Of a stretch of DNA of 12,027 bases, positions 5,021 through 12,027 are shown piece by piece. The stretch is from an uncultured Alphaproteobacteria bacterium. GTDB lineage: Bacteria; Pseudomonadota; Alphaproteobacteria; Rhizobiales; Hyphomicrobiaceae. Under the pieces are notes generated by a model, which saw only the letters and a program-made list of their open reading frames with translations, was not told where the DNA came from and ran no database searches. The DNA lies in assembly GCA_937950105.1 (NCBI GenBank), contig CALFEM010000418.1, forward strand, positions 1 to 12,027, written 5' to 3'. The position numbers and the translations under genes were made by a program. Position 1 is the first letter of the stretch, and each line of letters opens with the position of its first letter.

Positions 5021-7821
5021 GCGTCGGCCTCGTCGGTCACCGCGAGGACGGCGATCAGCTTTTCCTCGATCGACTTCTGGCGCGGCTCACTGGTGATCTT
5101 CTTGGCCGTCAGGTCGGTGACGTAGAACACGTCGACCGCCTTCTCGCCGAACGTGGTGATGTGCGCCGACGAGATGTCGAGATTCAGATCCGACAGCGTG
5201 CTGGTCAGGTCATACAGCAGGCCCGGACGGTCACGCCCTGCCACCTCGATGACGGTGAACTGGTCCGACAGCATGTTGTTGATGATGACCTCGGGGGCCA
5301 CCGTGAAAGCCTCGATGCGCCGCTCTACCGGGCGGCGCTTCGACAGCAGCGACTTCAGACGCGCCTCGCCCTTCAGCAGCTTCTCGATGGTCTGACCTAT
5401 ACGGCGCACGCGGCGCTCCTCGTCCTCGTCGTCCTTGAACTCGCGCTGCAGCAGGAAAGTATCGAGCGCGAAACCGTCGCGCGTCGTGGTGATGTGCGCG
5501 CCGACGATGTTGGCTCCGGCCGCCGCACACGCGCCGGCGAACAGCGACAGCAGACGCGGATGGTTCGGCGCGAAGATCGTCAGCTCGGTAATGGCCGTGA
5601 AGGCATCGCTCTTGAAGTCGATGGCGAGCTTCTCGCCCTTGTCGCTCGCGCGCTGCATGAGTCGCGCATGCTCGGCCTGCTGGCGCGGTTCGTAGCGCAG
5701 CCAATAATCCGTGTAGAAGCGCTCGATCTGGCGATCGACCTGCTCGCGGCTCCAGTCGGTGAGTGCCGCGCGCATCGCTTCCTGCGCCATCGCTACCTGC
5801 TCGGTGCGCCCGAGCTTGCCATGACCACCGGAGAGCACCGCCTCGGTCTCGTAGTAGAGCGTGCGCAGCAACTGGCCCTTCCAGCCGTTCCACGTACCGG
5901 GCCCGACGGCGCGGATGTCGGCGACGGTCAGCAGCAGCAGTAGCTTGAGGCGTTCGAGGCTCTGCACGATCTCGGCGAAATCGCGAATGGTCTTCGGGTC
6001 GGTGATGTCGCGGCTCTGGGCGATGTTGCTCATCGTCAGATGCTGCTCGATCAGCCAGGCGACTGTCTCCGTCTCGCCGGCGGTGAGGCCGAGACGTGGA
6101 CACACCTCACGCGCGATGCGGGCGCCGACGATGGAATGATCCTCCTCGCGGCCCTTGCCGATGTCGTGCAGGAACGCGGCGACGAACAGCGCCTTGCGGT
6201 TCTTGATGGTGTTGACGATCTCGCTCGACAGCGGAAGCTCGCCCGAGGCGCCACCGCGCTCGATGTTGGTCAACATGCCGACGGTCCGGATCAGATGCTC
6301 GTCGACCGTGTAGTGGTGGTACATGTTGAACTGCATCATGCCGACCACGCGGCGATAGGCGGGGATGAAGCGCGCCAGCACGCCAGCTTCGCTCATGCGG
6401 CGCAGCGTGCCTTCCGGATTGGTGCGGCCGGTCAGCAACTCGAGAAAGATGCGGTTGGCTTCCGGACTGATGCGCAGCGAGTGATCGACCATCGGCAGCG
6501 AGGCGCGGATCAGCCGCAGCGCATCCGGGTGCAGATACGTGTCGGTGTGCTCGGCCTGGGCAAAGAAGCGGATCAGGTTGACCGGATCGCGCTTGAAGAC
6601 CTCCTTGTCGGAGACGTTGATGCGATCGTTCTCGATGCGGAAGTCGGTCTTCTGGCGGACTTCGCGGCGCATACGCCAGGACAGCGGATTGAGCAGGCGA
6701 TTGAGGCCCGGCGCGGTCTTGAGCTGCTGGATCTCGAGCGTACTGCACAGGATCGTGGTCAGATCACCGACATCCTTGGCGACGAGGAAATAGTGCTTCA
6801 TGAAGCGTTCGACCGCGCGCAGGCCAGCGTGCTTCTTGTAGCCGAGCCGTTCCGCCATCACCGGCTGCAGATCGAATGTGAGCCGTTCCTCGGCGCGCCC
6901 GGTGAGGAAGTGCAGGTAGCAGCGCACGGTCCAGAGAAAATCCTCGCACTTCTCGAAAGTGTCGACCTCCTTGCGCGTGAACACTCCCGCCTCGATGGTC
7001 GACGCTTCCACGCCGTCACCGTAGAGATACTTCGACAGCCAGTGCAGCGTGTGCAGGTCCCTGAGACCGCCCTTGCCATCCTTGATGTTCGGCTCGACCT
7101 TGTAGCGCGACTCGCCGGTGCGCCGGTGACGCTCCTCGCGCTCGGACATTTTCGCGTCGATAAAGGCCCGCCCGGTCCCCCGCACGACCTCCTCGCGGAA
7201 GCGCCCGATCAGCTCGGCGAACAATTGCGCGTCGCCGAGGATCAGCCGGCTGTCGAGGATCGCGGTGCGGATCGTGACATCGGCGAGCGACAGCTTCACG
7301 CACTGGTCGACGTTGCGCGTGGCATGGCCGACCTTGAAGCCGAGATCCCACAGAATATAGAGCATGTACTCGGCGACGCTCTCGCCCCACGGCGTCTGCT
7401 TGTAGGGCAGCAGGAACAGCAGATCGATATCGGAACCCGGCGCCAGCAGTCCGCGACCATAGCCACCCGTCGCGACGATCGACATGCGCTCGGCGTCGGA
7501 CGGGTTGGTCGCGCGATAGACGTGCGTCACCGTGTAGTCGAAGACGAGGCAAATCAGCTCGTCCTGGAAGTGCGAGAGGCCGGCGGCGCAGCGCCGCCCG
7601 TCGCCGTCCCGCTCCAGCCCGGAAAGGGCGCCGGCACGTGCGTCGGTGACGAGTTGCTTCAGCCGCTCGACGACCGCTCCGCGCGCCTCCGCGGCACTCG
7701 CCGACGACAGGAACATCGACGTCAGCTCCTGACGCAGCGCGCGCGGATCGAACCAGGGCGGAGAAACGTCGACGAGATTCTTCATGTCGGCCAGCATAGG
7801 CTCCTCGGCCGCAATCGTCAT
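5017..7821 (-). CDS. glnD: Bifunctional uridylyltransferase / uridylyl-removing enzyme GlnD
   Basis: The cytosolic nitrogen sensor that uridylylates PII (GlnB/GlnK) when glutamine is low and removes UMP when glutamine is high. From the ATG at 7821 it has 934 residues, usual for alphaproteobacteria. In order: a nucleotidyltransferase domain with GGYGRG (119-124) and GSDID with metal-binding D131 and D133; an HD hydrolase domain with H509, FLHDIGKG (H552, D553), H594 and D635; and two ACT domains (about 742-820 and 855-930, the second starting FTVIEVAGRDRPG) for glutamine sensing. The start is a choice: ATG 7821 has GAGGGAG 9 nt upstream; a TTG at 7839 overlaps the mutS stop but has no ribosome site; ATG 7797 is also possible. 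It lies 14 nt after mutS and overlaps murJ by 4 nt. All key residues seen are intact. Confidence 0.97.
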   Translation of the reverse strand: MTIAAEEPMLADMKNLVDVSPPWFDPRALRQELTSMFLSSASAAEARGAVVERLKQLVTDARAGALSGLERDGDGRRCAAGLSHFQDELICLVFDYTVTHVYRATNPSDAERMSIVATGGYGRGLLAPGSDIDLLFLLPYKQTPWGESVAEYMLYILWDLGFKVGHATRNVDQCVKLSLADVTIRTAILDSRLILGDAQLFAELIGRFREEVVRGTGRAFIDAKMSEREERHRRTGESRYKVEPNIKDGKGGLRDLHTLHWLSKYLYGDGVEASTIEAGVFTRKEVDTFEKCEDFLWTVRCYLHFLTGRAEERLTFDLQPVMAERLGYKKHAGLRAVERFMKHYFLVAKDVGDLTTILCSTLEIQQLKTAPGLNRLLNPLSWRMRREVRQKTDFRIENDRINVSDKEVFKRDPVNLIRFFAQAEHTDTYLHPDALRLIRASLPMVDHSLRISPEANRIFLELLTGRTNPEGTLRRMSEAGVLARFIPAYRRVVGMMQFNMYHHYTVDEHLIRTVGMLTNIERGGASGELPLSSEIVNTIKNRKALFVAAFLHDIGKGREEDHSIVGARIAREVCPRLGLTAGETETVAWLIEQHLTMSNIAQSRDITDPKTIRDFAEIVQSLERLKLLLLLTVADIRAVGPGTWNGWKGQLLRTLYYETEAVLSGGHGKLGRTEQVAMAQEAMRAALTDWSREQVDRQIERFYTDYWLRYEPRQQAEHARLMQRASDKGEKLAIDFKSDAFTAITELTIFAPNHPRLLSLFAGACAAAGANIVGAHITTTRDGFALDTFLLQREFKDDEDEERRVRRIGQTIEKLLKGEARLKSLLSKRRPVERRIEAFTVAPEVIINNMLSDQFTVIEVAGRDRPGLLYDLTSTLSDLNLDISSAHITTFGEKAVDVFYVTDLTAKKITSEPRQKSIEEKLIAVLAVTDEADA

Positions 7822-7830
7822 GCCGATGCG

Positions 7831-7837
7831 CTCCCTC
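7831..7837 (-). promoter_or_regulatory. Shine-Dalgarno deciding the glnD start
   Basis: GAGGGAG on the - strand ends 9 nt before the ATG at 7821 and overlaps the mutS stop codon (7836-7838). Ribosomes finishing mutS would stop directly on it, which suits translational coupling. It favours 7821 over the TTG at 7839. Confidence 0.6.
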
Positions 7838-10043
7838 AATTGGTGGAAGAGGTCCGCGCGGACCGCAGCAGACCCTTGAGACGGTAGAGCTCGTCGAGCG
7901 CTTTCTTCGGCGTCAGCTCGTCGGGGTTGATGGCGCCGAGGGCGTCTTCGACGGGCGACGGCCCGCGCGCTTCGGCAATGGGGTTGACCGGGCGCGCGGC
8001 GGCGAACAGCGGCAACTCGTCGAGCGGCGCGGTGCCTCCGGAGCGCCGGTCGGCCTTTTCCAGAAGCTTCAACACCTCACCCGCACGAGCGACCACTTTG
8101 GCCGGTAGTCCGGCGAGCTTCGCGACCTGGATGCCATAGGAGCGATCCGCCGCGCCGGCCCGCACCTTGTGCAGGAAGACGATCTCGTCGTGCCACTCCT
8201 TGACGTCGACGGTGACGTTGGCGACGCCCGACAGGCGACCCTCGAGCGCCGTCAGCTCGTGATAGTGCGTGGCGAACAGTCCGCGGCAACGCGAAACGTC
8301 GTGCAGATATTCGAGCGTCGCCCACGCGATCGAGAGGCCGTCGAAGGTCGCCGTGCCGCGCCCGATCTCGTCGAGGATGACGAGCGAGCGGTCGGTCGCC
8401 TGATTGAGGATGCCCGCCGTCTCGACCATCTCGACCATGAACGTCGAGCGACCGCGCGCGATGTCGTCGGCCGCGCCGACACGTGAGAACAGGCGATCGA
8501 CGATACCGATGTGCGCGGAGCGCGCCGGTACATACGAGCCCATCTGCGCGAGTACCGCGATCAAGGCGTTCTGGCGCAGAAAGGTCGATTTGCCGGCCAT
8601 GTTAGGGCCGGTGACGATCCAGATGCGCGCGTCCTTGCCCTCGTCGAAGCCGCTGGGTGCTTCCACGCGCGGACGACCGAGCACGCAATCATTGTCGATG
8701 AAGGGGCCGGCGCGCGATTGGGCCAGCGCCTGCTCGACCACCGGATGGCGCCCGCCGATGATCTCGAAAGCATCGCTGTCGTCGATCTCGGGCCGCACGT
8801 AGCCTTCGTTGTGCGCGAGCTCTGCAAGAGCAGCGACCACATCCAGTTCGGCGAGTGCCGCCGAGATCGCGCCGAGGTCCGCTTCCTTCGCCGCGATGGC
8901 GCCCGACAGCTCCGCGAAAACCTCCTGCTCGATGGCCAGGGCACGCTCGGCGGCCGACGCGATGCGACCCTCGATTTCGACCAGCTCTGTGGTGGTGAAG
9001 CGCATCGCATTCGACATGGTCTGGCGATGCCGGAACGTGTCGGAAAGCGGCGGCGAAACGAGCGGCTTCGCGTTCTGCTGGGTCACCTCGATGAAGAAAC
9101 CGAGGATGTTGTTGTGGCGGACCTTGAGCGACTTGACGCCGGTTTCCTCGACGTAGCGCGCTTCGAGCGCCGCCATCACGTTGCGGCTGGCGTCGCGCAA
9201 CTCGATCGCCTCGTCGAGCGCGGCGCGATAGCCGGCGCGCACGAAGCCGCCATCGCGGCGCAGATGCGGCGGCTCGTCGACCAGCGCCGCCGCCAGCTCC
9301 GACTGCAGCGGACCCGCCGCCTTGGCAAGCCGCGCACCGACATCTTCGAGCGCCGAAGGCAAACCGATGGCGCCCACTCCGGCGGTCAGCTTCACTGCAG
9401 CCGTCTCGGCCGCGGCGAGGCCGTCCCGCACGGCTGCGAGATCACGCGGGCCGCCGCGGCCGAAGGCGATGCGCGACACTGCGCGCGCGATGTCCGGCGC
9501 GCTGCGCAGTGCGTCACGCAGGTCGGCGCGCAGCCGCTCCGCCTCGACGAGAAAGCCGACACAATCGAGCCGGGCATGGATTTCGCTGGCGTCGCGTAAG
9601 GGCGCGGCGAGGCGGCTCGCCAGTTCGCGCGCACCCGCGCCCGTCACCGTGCGATCGATGGCGGCGAGCAGGCTGCCGTCCTTGCCGCCGGATGTCGCGC
9701 GCACCAGTTCGAGGCTCGAGCGGCTGGCGGCGTCGATCAGCAGCGCAGCGCTCGCTCCGGTCCGGCGCGGAGGCCGCAATACCGGTTGCTTGCCGAGCTG
9801 TGTCAGGTCCACGTACTTGAGCAGCGCGCCGACCGCCGCCAGCTCGGTGCGTGAGAACGAGCCGAAACCGCCGAGTTCGGTCACGCCGAGCCGCGCCTTG
9901 AGCCCGCGCTCGCCCGAAACACTATCGAAATGCGCGTTTGGCAGCGGCGTCGCCGCGGCGCTGGCGATCTCGATCCATTTGCGCAGCTCGCTCTCGGCCA
10001 GCAGCCCGTCGGTCGCCAGTAGCTCGCCCGGCGACAGTCGCAC
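7836..10043 (-). CDS. mutS: MutS C-terminal fragment (connector end, clamp, ATPase)
   Basis: This is the open part after the amber codon; it stays in the same frame, 11 codons further on. GTG 10043 is the first usual start codon, giving 735 residues with the remaining connector, the lever/clamp region, Walker A G479-x4-GKST487, signature GRSTFMVEM (531-539), Walker B D558-E559 and the ATHYHEL motif (591-597). No good ribosome site precedes the GTG (GGCGAGCTG only), so re-initiation would be weak. If made, the product could still dimerise and hydrolyse ATP but lacks the mismatch wedge, and might even interfere with repair. If the TAG is an error, this is simply the rest of a normal mutS. Confidence 0.7.
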   Translation of the reverse strand: MRLSPGELLATDGLLAESELRKWIEIASAAATPLPNAHFDSVSGERGLKARLGVTELGGFGSFSRTELAAVGALLKYVDLTQLGKQPVLRPPRRTGASAALLIDAASRSSLELVRATSGGKDGSLLAAIDRTVTGAGARELASRLAAPLRDASEIHARLDCVGFLVEAERLRADLRDALRSAPDIARAVSRIAFGRGGPRDLAAVRDGLAAAETAAVKLTAGVGAIGLPSALEDVGARLAKAAGPLQSELAAALVDEPPHLRRDGGFVRAGYRAALDEAIELRDASRNVMAALEARYVEETGVKSLKVRHNNILGFFIEVTQQNAKPLVSPPLSDTFRHRQTMSNAMRFTTTELVEIEGRIASAAERALAIEQEVFAELSGAIAAKEADLGAISAALAELDVVAALAELAHNEGYVRPEIDDSDAFEIIGGRHPVVEQALAQSRAGPFIDNDCVLGRPRVEAPSGFDEGKDARIWIVTGPNMAGKSTFLRQNALIAVLAQMGSYVPARSAHIGIVDRLFSRVGAADDIARGRSTFMVEMVETAGILNQATDRSLVILDEIGRGTATFDGLSIAWATLEYLHDVSRCRGLFATHYHELTALEGRLSGVANVTVDVKEWHDEIVFLHKVRAGAADRSYGIQVAKLAGLPAKVVARAGEVLKLLEKADRRSGGTAPLDELPLFAAARPVNPIAEARGPSPVEDALGAINPDELTPKKALDELYRLKGLLRSARTSSTN

Positions 10044-10073
10044 CAGCTCGCCCGGCAGGTCGGCGCCGCTCGT

Positions 10074-10745
10074 CTAGCCGATCTCGCACTCGCCCGTCGA
10101 GATGTCGAGCGAGGCCAGAGCGACGCGATCCGCCGAGCCGAGCAGCGCGCCGTCGCCGCCAGGGGCACGGAAGATCGCCGTCAGGTAGTTGCGCTTGCCC
10201 GCTTCGAGCAGGGTTTCCTCGGTCAGCGTGCCGGGCGTGACCAGCCGCACCACGTCGCGGCGCACGACCGCCTTGGCGCCGCGCTTCCTCGCCTCCGCCG
10301 GGTCCTCGAGCTGCTCGCACACGGCGACGCGGAAGCCCTTGCGGATCAGACGTTGCAGATACTCGTCGGCGCGATGGATCGGCACGCCGCACATGCGGAT
10401 GTCCTCGCCGAGGTGCTTGCCGCGCTTCGTCAGCACGATGCCGAGTGCTTCCGAGGCGACCACCGCGTCCTCGAAGAACAGCTCGTAGAAGTCGCCCATC
10501 CGGTACCAGAGGATGCAGTCCGGGTTGGCGGCCTTGATCTCCAGGTACTGCGCCATGGATGGCGTGGCCGAGGCGATCGCCTCGGGGGAATAGAGCGCCG
10601 GCGGTGTGGCAGCGGTCGCAGCCGGGTCCTCGGCCCCGGCGCGGGCATAGTGCGCAGAAAAGCCGGCGGCCTCGGCCGCGCCGTCCCCCGGCGCCTCCGC
10701 ATCCTGTTGCGCCGCCGCGTGCGCCGGGCCCTTCCTCGGTGCCAT
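10074..10745 (-). CDS. mutS: MutS N-terminal fragment (mismatch-binding and part of connector)
   Basis: This is the piece upstream of the amber codon: 223 residues from ATG 10745. It contains an Ala/Pro-rich leader (1 to about 62), the mismatch-recognition domain with [34 protein letters not shown] and [10 protein letters not shown], and the first part of the connector with [14 protein letters not shown]. It ends after [11 protein letters not shown], where MutS normally continues. Alone it has no clamp, dimerisation or ATPase part, so it should be inactive in repair. ATG 10829 would add 28 residues that resemble no MutS N-terminus. Confidence 0.75.
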   Translation of the reverse strand: MAPRKGPAHAAAQQDAEAPGDGAAEAAGFSAHYARAGAEDPAATAATPPALYSPEAIASATPSMAQYLEIKAANPDCILWYRMGDFYELFFEDAVVASEALGIVLTKRGKHLGEDIRMCGVPIHRADEYLQRLIRKGFRVAVCEQLEDPAEARKRGAKAVVRRDVVRLVTPGTLTEETLLEAGKRNYLTAIFRAPGGDGALLGSADRVALASLDISTGECEIG

Positions 10746-10927
10746 ATCGACTGAAATCCGGTTGCCAACCTGTCGGTGGAACGCATAGAGCAGGTTCGCC
10801 GCGAAGGAAATCGAAACGGGCGAGCCCATCCCCGGCCCATGACCGCCGCCGGCCGCCCGCTGCCCCCTCGCGCGGCGTCCGAGGTTAATTCCGTTTACAT
10901 CTCAAGCACAGGTCCGAGCACGCCGCC
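10746..10927. promoter_or_regulatory. Divergent mutS / malic enzyme intergenic region
   Basis: These 182 bp separate the leftward mutS start from the rightward malic enzyme start and must hold promoters for both. An AT-richer patch, GGTTAATTCCGTTTACATC (10892-10910), 18 nt before the malic enzyme ATG, is the best candidate for promoter or leader sequence. No -35/-10 pair, operator palindrome or riboswitch could be assigned. If mutS starts at 10829, the region shrinks to 98 bp. Confidence 0.45.
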
Positions 10928-12027
10928 ATGGCCACCAGGTTCAAGGAAGCCCGTTTCCGCCCCGAGGAAGCCCTGCAGTTCCACGCCCAGGGCAAGCCCG
11001 GCAAGCTCGAGATCATGCCGACCAAGCCGCTCGACACGCAGCGCGACCTGTCCCTGGCCTATTCGCCCGGCGTGGCCGTGCCGGTGCGGGCCATCGCCGA
11101 CGACCCCAAGACCGCCTACGACTACACCAACAAGGGCAACATGGTCGCCGTAGTTTCCAACGGAACCGCCATCCTCGGCCTCGGCAATCTCGGCGCGCTG
11201 GCGGCCAAGCCGGTGATGGAAGGCAAGGGCGTGCTGTTCAAGCGCTTCGCCGACATCGACGCCATCGACCTGCTGGTCTCGACCGAGGACGTCGACGCCT
11301 TCATCAATTCGGTGCGCTATCTCGGACCGTCGTTCGGCGGCATCAACCTCGAGGACATCAGGGCTCCGGACTGCTTCGTCATCGAGGACCGGCTGAAAGA
11401 GCTGCTCGACATCCCGGTGTTCCACGACGATCAGCACGGCACGGCCATTGTCGTCGGCGCGGCGATCCTCAACGGCCTCGAGGTCGCCGGCAAGCGCATC
11501 GAGGACGTCAAGCTCGCCTGCTCGGGCGCGGGCGCGGCGGCGCTCGCCTGCCTCAACCTGCTCGTGCACCTCGGCATGAAGCGCGAGAACATCTTCGTCT
11601 CCGACATCAAGGGCGTCGTCTACAAGGGCCGCAAGGAGCTGATGGACCCCTGGAAGGAGCCGTTCGCGCAGAAGACGAAGGCGCGCACACTCGCCGAGAT
11701 CATGGTCGACGCCGACATCTTCCTCGGGCTTTCGGCGGGTGGCATCGTCAGCCGCGAGATGGCGGCGAGCATGGCGAAGAACCCCATCATCTTCGCCATG
11801 GCCAATCCGGAGCCGGAGATCACGCCGGAGGAGGTGCTCGCCGCGCGCGATGACGCCATCATCGCCACCGGCCGCTCCGACTACCCCAACCAGGTCAACA
11901 ACGTGCTCTGCTTCCCGTTCATCTTCCGTGGCGCCCTCGACGTTCAGGCGTCGACGATCAACGAGGCGATGAAGGTTGCGGCCGCCCGTGCGCTCGCTGA
12001 GCTGGCGCGCGCCGCGGTACCGGATTC
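10928..12027 (+). CDS. maeB: Malic enzyme (probably NADP-dependent, MaeB type), 3' end outside window
   Basis: An open frame from ATG 10928 runs 366 codons to the window end without a stop. Malic enzymes oxidatively decarboxylate malate to pyruvate, making NAD(P)H and feeding acetyl-CoA during growth on C4 acids. Seen: [13 protein letters not shown] (17-29), the catalytic tyrosine in LAYSPG (Y45), the lysine region [12 protein letters not shown] (94-105), metal ligands E142-D143 and D168 in FHDDQHGT (165-172), the Rossmann motif [11 protein letters not shown] (198-208), and MANPEPEI with [12 protein letters not shown]. The sequence resembles rhizobial hybrid malic enzymes of about 750-770 residues that carry a C-terminal phosphotransacetylase-like domain; that part would lie beyond the edge. 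Cofactor choice (TME versus DME) is not certain from sequence alone. No strong ribosome site is visible; the start is set by homology of the N-terminus. Confidence 0.93.
   Translation, partial: MATRFKEARFRPEEALQFHAQGKPGKLEIMPTKPLDTQRDLSLAYSPGVAVPVRAIADDPKTAYDYTNKGNMVAVVSNGTAILGLGNLGALAAKPVMEGKGVLFKRFADIDAIDLLVSTEDVDAFINSVRYLGPSFGGINLEDIRAPDCFVIEDRLKELLDIPVFHDDQHGTAIVVGAAILNGLEVAGKRIEDVKLACSGAGAAALACLNLLVHLGMKRENIFVSDIKGVVYKGRKELMDPWKEPFAQKTKARTLAEIMVDADIFLGLSAGGIVSREMAASMAKNPIIFAMANPEPEITPEEVLAARDDAIIATGRSDYPNQVNNVLCFPFIFRGALDVQASTINEAMKVAAARALAELARAAVPD

Larger units (their letters stand above)
7836..10745 (-). pseudogene. mutS: mutS, DNA mismatch repair ATPase, interrupted by one in-frame TAG
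   Basis: MutS binds mispaired or looped bases and, with ATP, recruits MutL to start repair. Read through the stop, the locus encodes 969 positions in one frame with every landmark: mismatch-binding [11 protein letters not shown] (phenylalanine wedge F86, E88), connector, lever/clamp, Walker A GPNMAGKST, signature GRSTFMVEM, Walker B ILDEIGRGT, and the helix-turn-helix tail. Codon 224 (10074-10076) is TAG in the connector domain, between GECEIG and TSGADLPGEL. Alignment from memory with E. coli MutS shows no gap there, so a single substitution (for example GAG, CAG or TGG to TAG) explains it. The gene is either a true mutator allele or a sequence error. The first about 60 residues are an Ala-rich extension; ATG 10745 is preferred, ATG 10829 is an alternative, and neither has a clear ribosome site. 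The gene ends 14 nt before glnD. Confidence 0.85.

Noticed and set aside
6040..7887. A 615-codon + strand open frame opposite glnD
   Set aside because: The opposite strand encodes GlnD with all catalytic motifs; the + strand product has shadow-like composition and no family resemblance.
10041..10076. Frameshift as the cause of the mutS break
   Set aside because: The frames on both sides of the TAG are the same (33 nt between the stop and the downstream GTG), so a substitution, not an indel, accounts for it.
10892..10910. CtrA-type binding site or -10 element in the maeB leader
   Set aside because: GTTAATTCCGTTTAC only loosely resembles TTAA-N7-TTAAC, and no matching -35 lies at a suitable distance.

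Overview
The window looks like chromosomal housekeeping DNA from a high-GC alphaproteobacterium, most likely Hyphomicrobiales (Bradyrhizobium / Rhodopseudomonas / Xanthobacteraceae-like). The evidence is the GC-rich third positions, the universal use of TGA stops, an MurJ/GlnD/MutS/Nfu protein set with alphaproteobacterial features, and the run mutS-glnD-murJ-trpS-uspA-nfu, which I recall as a common rhizobial neighbourhood. The genus assignment is inference from memory, not from a search.

Layout, left to right: 1-190 has no gene. It holds a tandem, 60-bp-period hairpin repeat, one copy of which looks like a rightward terminator, followed by a five-copy 7-bp repeat that runs into the stop codon of a leftward RutE-like nitroreductase (190-780). 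Next come a clear leftward intrinsic terminator (861-892), an Nfu-type Fe-S protein (917-1471) with an Irr/ICE-like palindrome in its upstream region (1538-1554), a UspA-family protein (1682-2185), trpS (2303-3340), murJ (3437-5020), glnD (5017-7821) and mutS (7836-10745), all leftward. A 182-bp divergent intergenic region separates mutS from a rightward malic enzyme gene (10928 to the window edge), which is cut off by the window end. No gene-free stretch exceeds 300 bases.

The leftward genes mutS, glnD, murJ and trpS form a tight, probably co-transcribed group: mutS and glnD are 14 nt apart, glnD and murJ overlap as ATGA, and murJ to trpS is 96 nt without a convincing terminator. The group joins mismatch repair, nitrogen signalling (PII uridylylation), lipid II flipping and tRNA charging. 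uspA may be a tail of this transcript; nfu and the nitroreductase appear to be separate units.

The most notable observation is that mutS is interrupted by one in-frame amber codon (TAG, 10074-10076) with the reading frame and homology continuing unchanged on both sides. It is a point nonsense mutation, a sequencing or assembly error, or (least likely) recoding. The second is the ICE-like box ahead of the Fe-S gene. I found no new defence system, CRISPR array, mobile element or RNA gene; the window is otherwise ordinary core genome.
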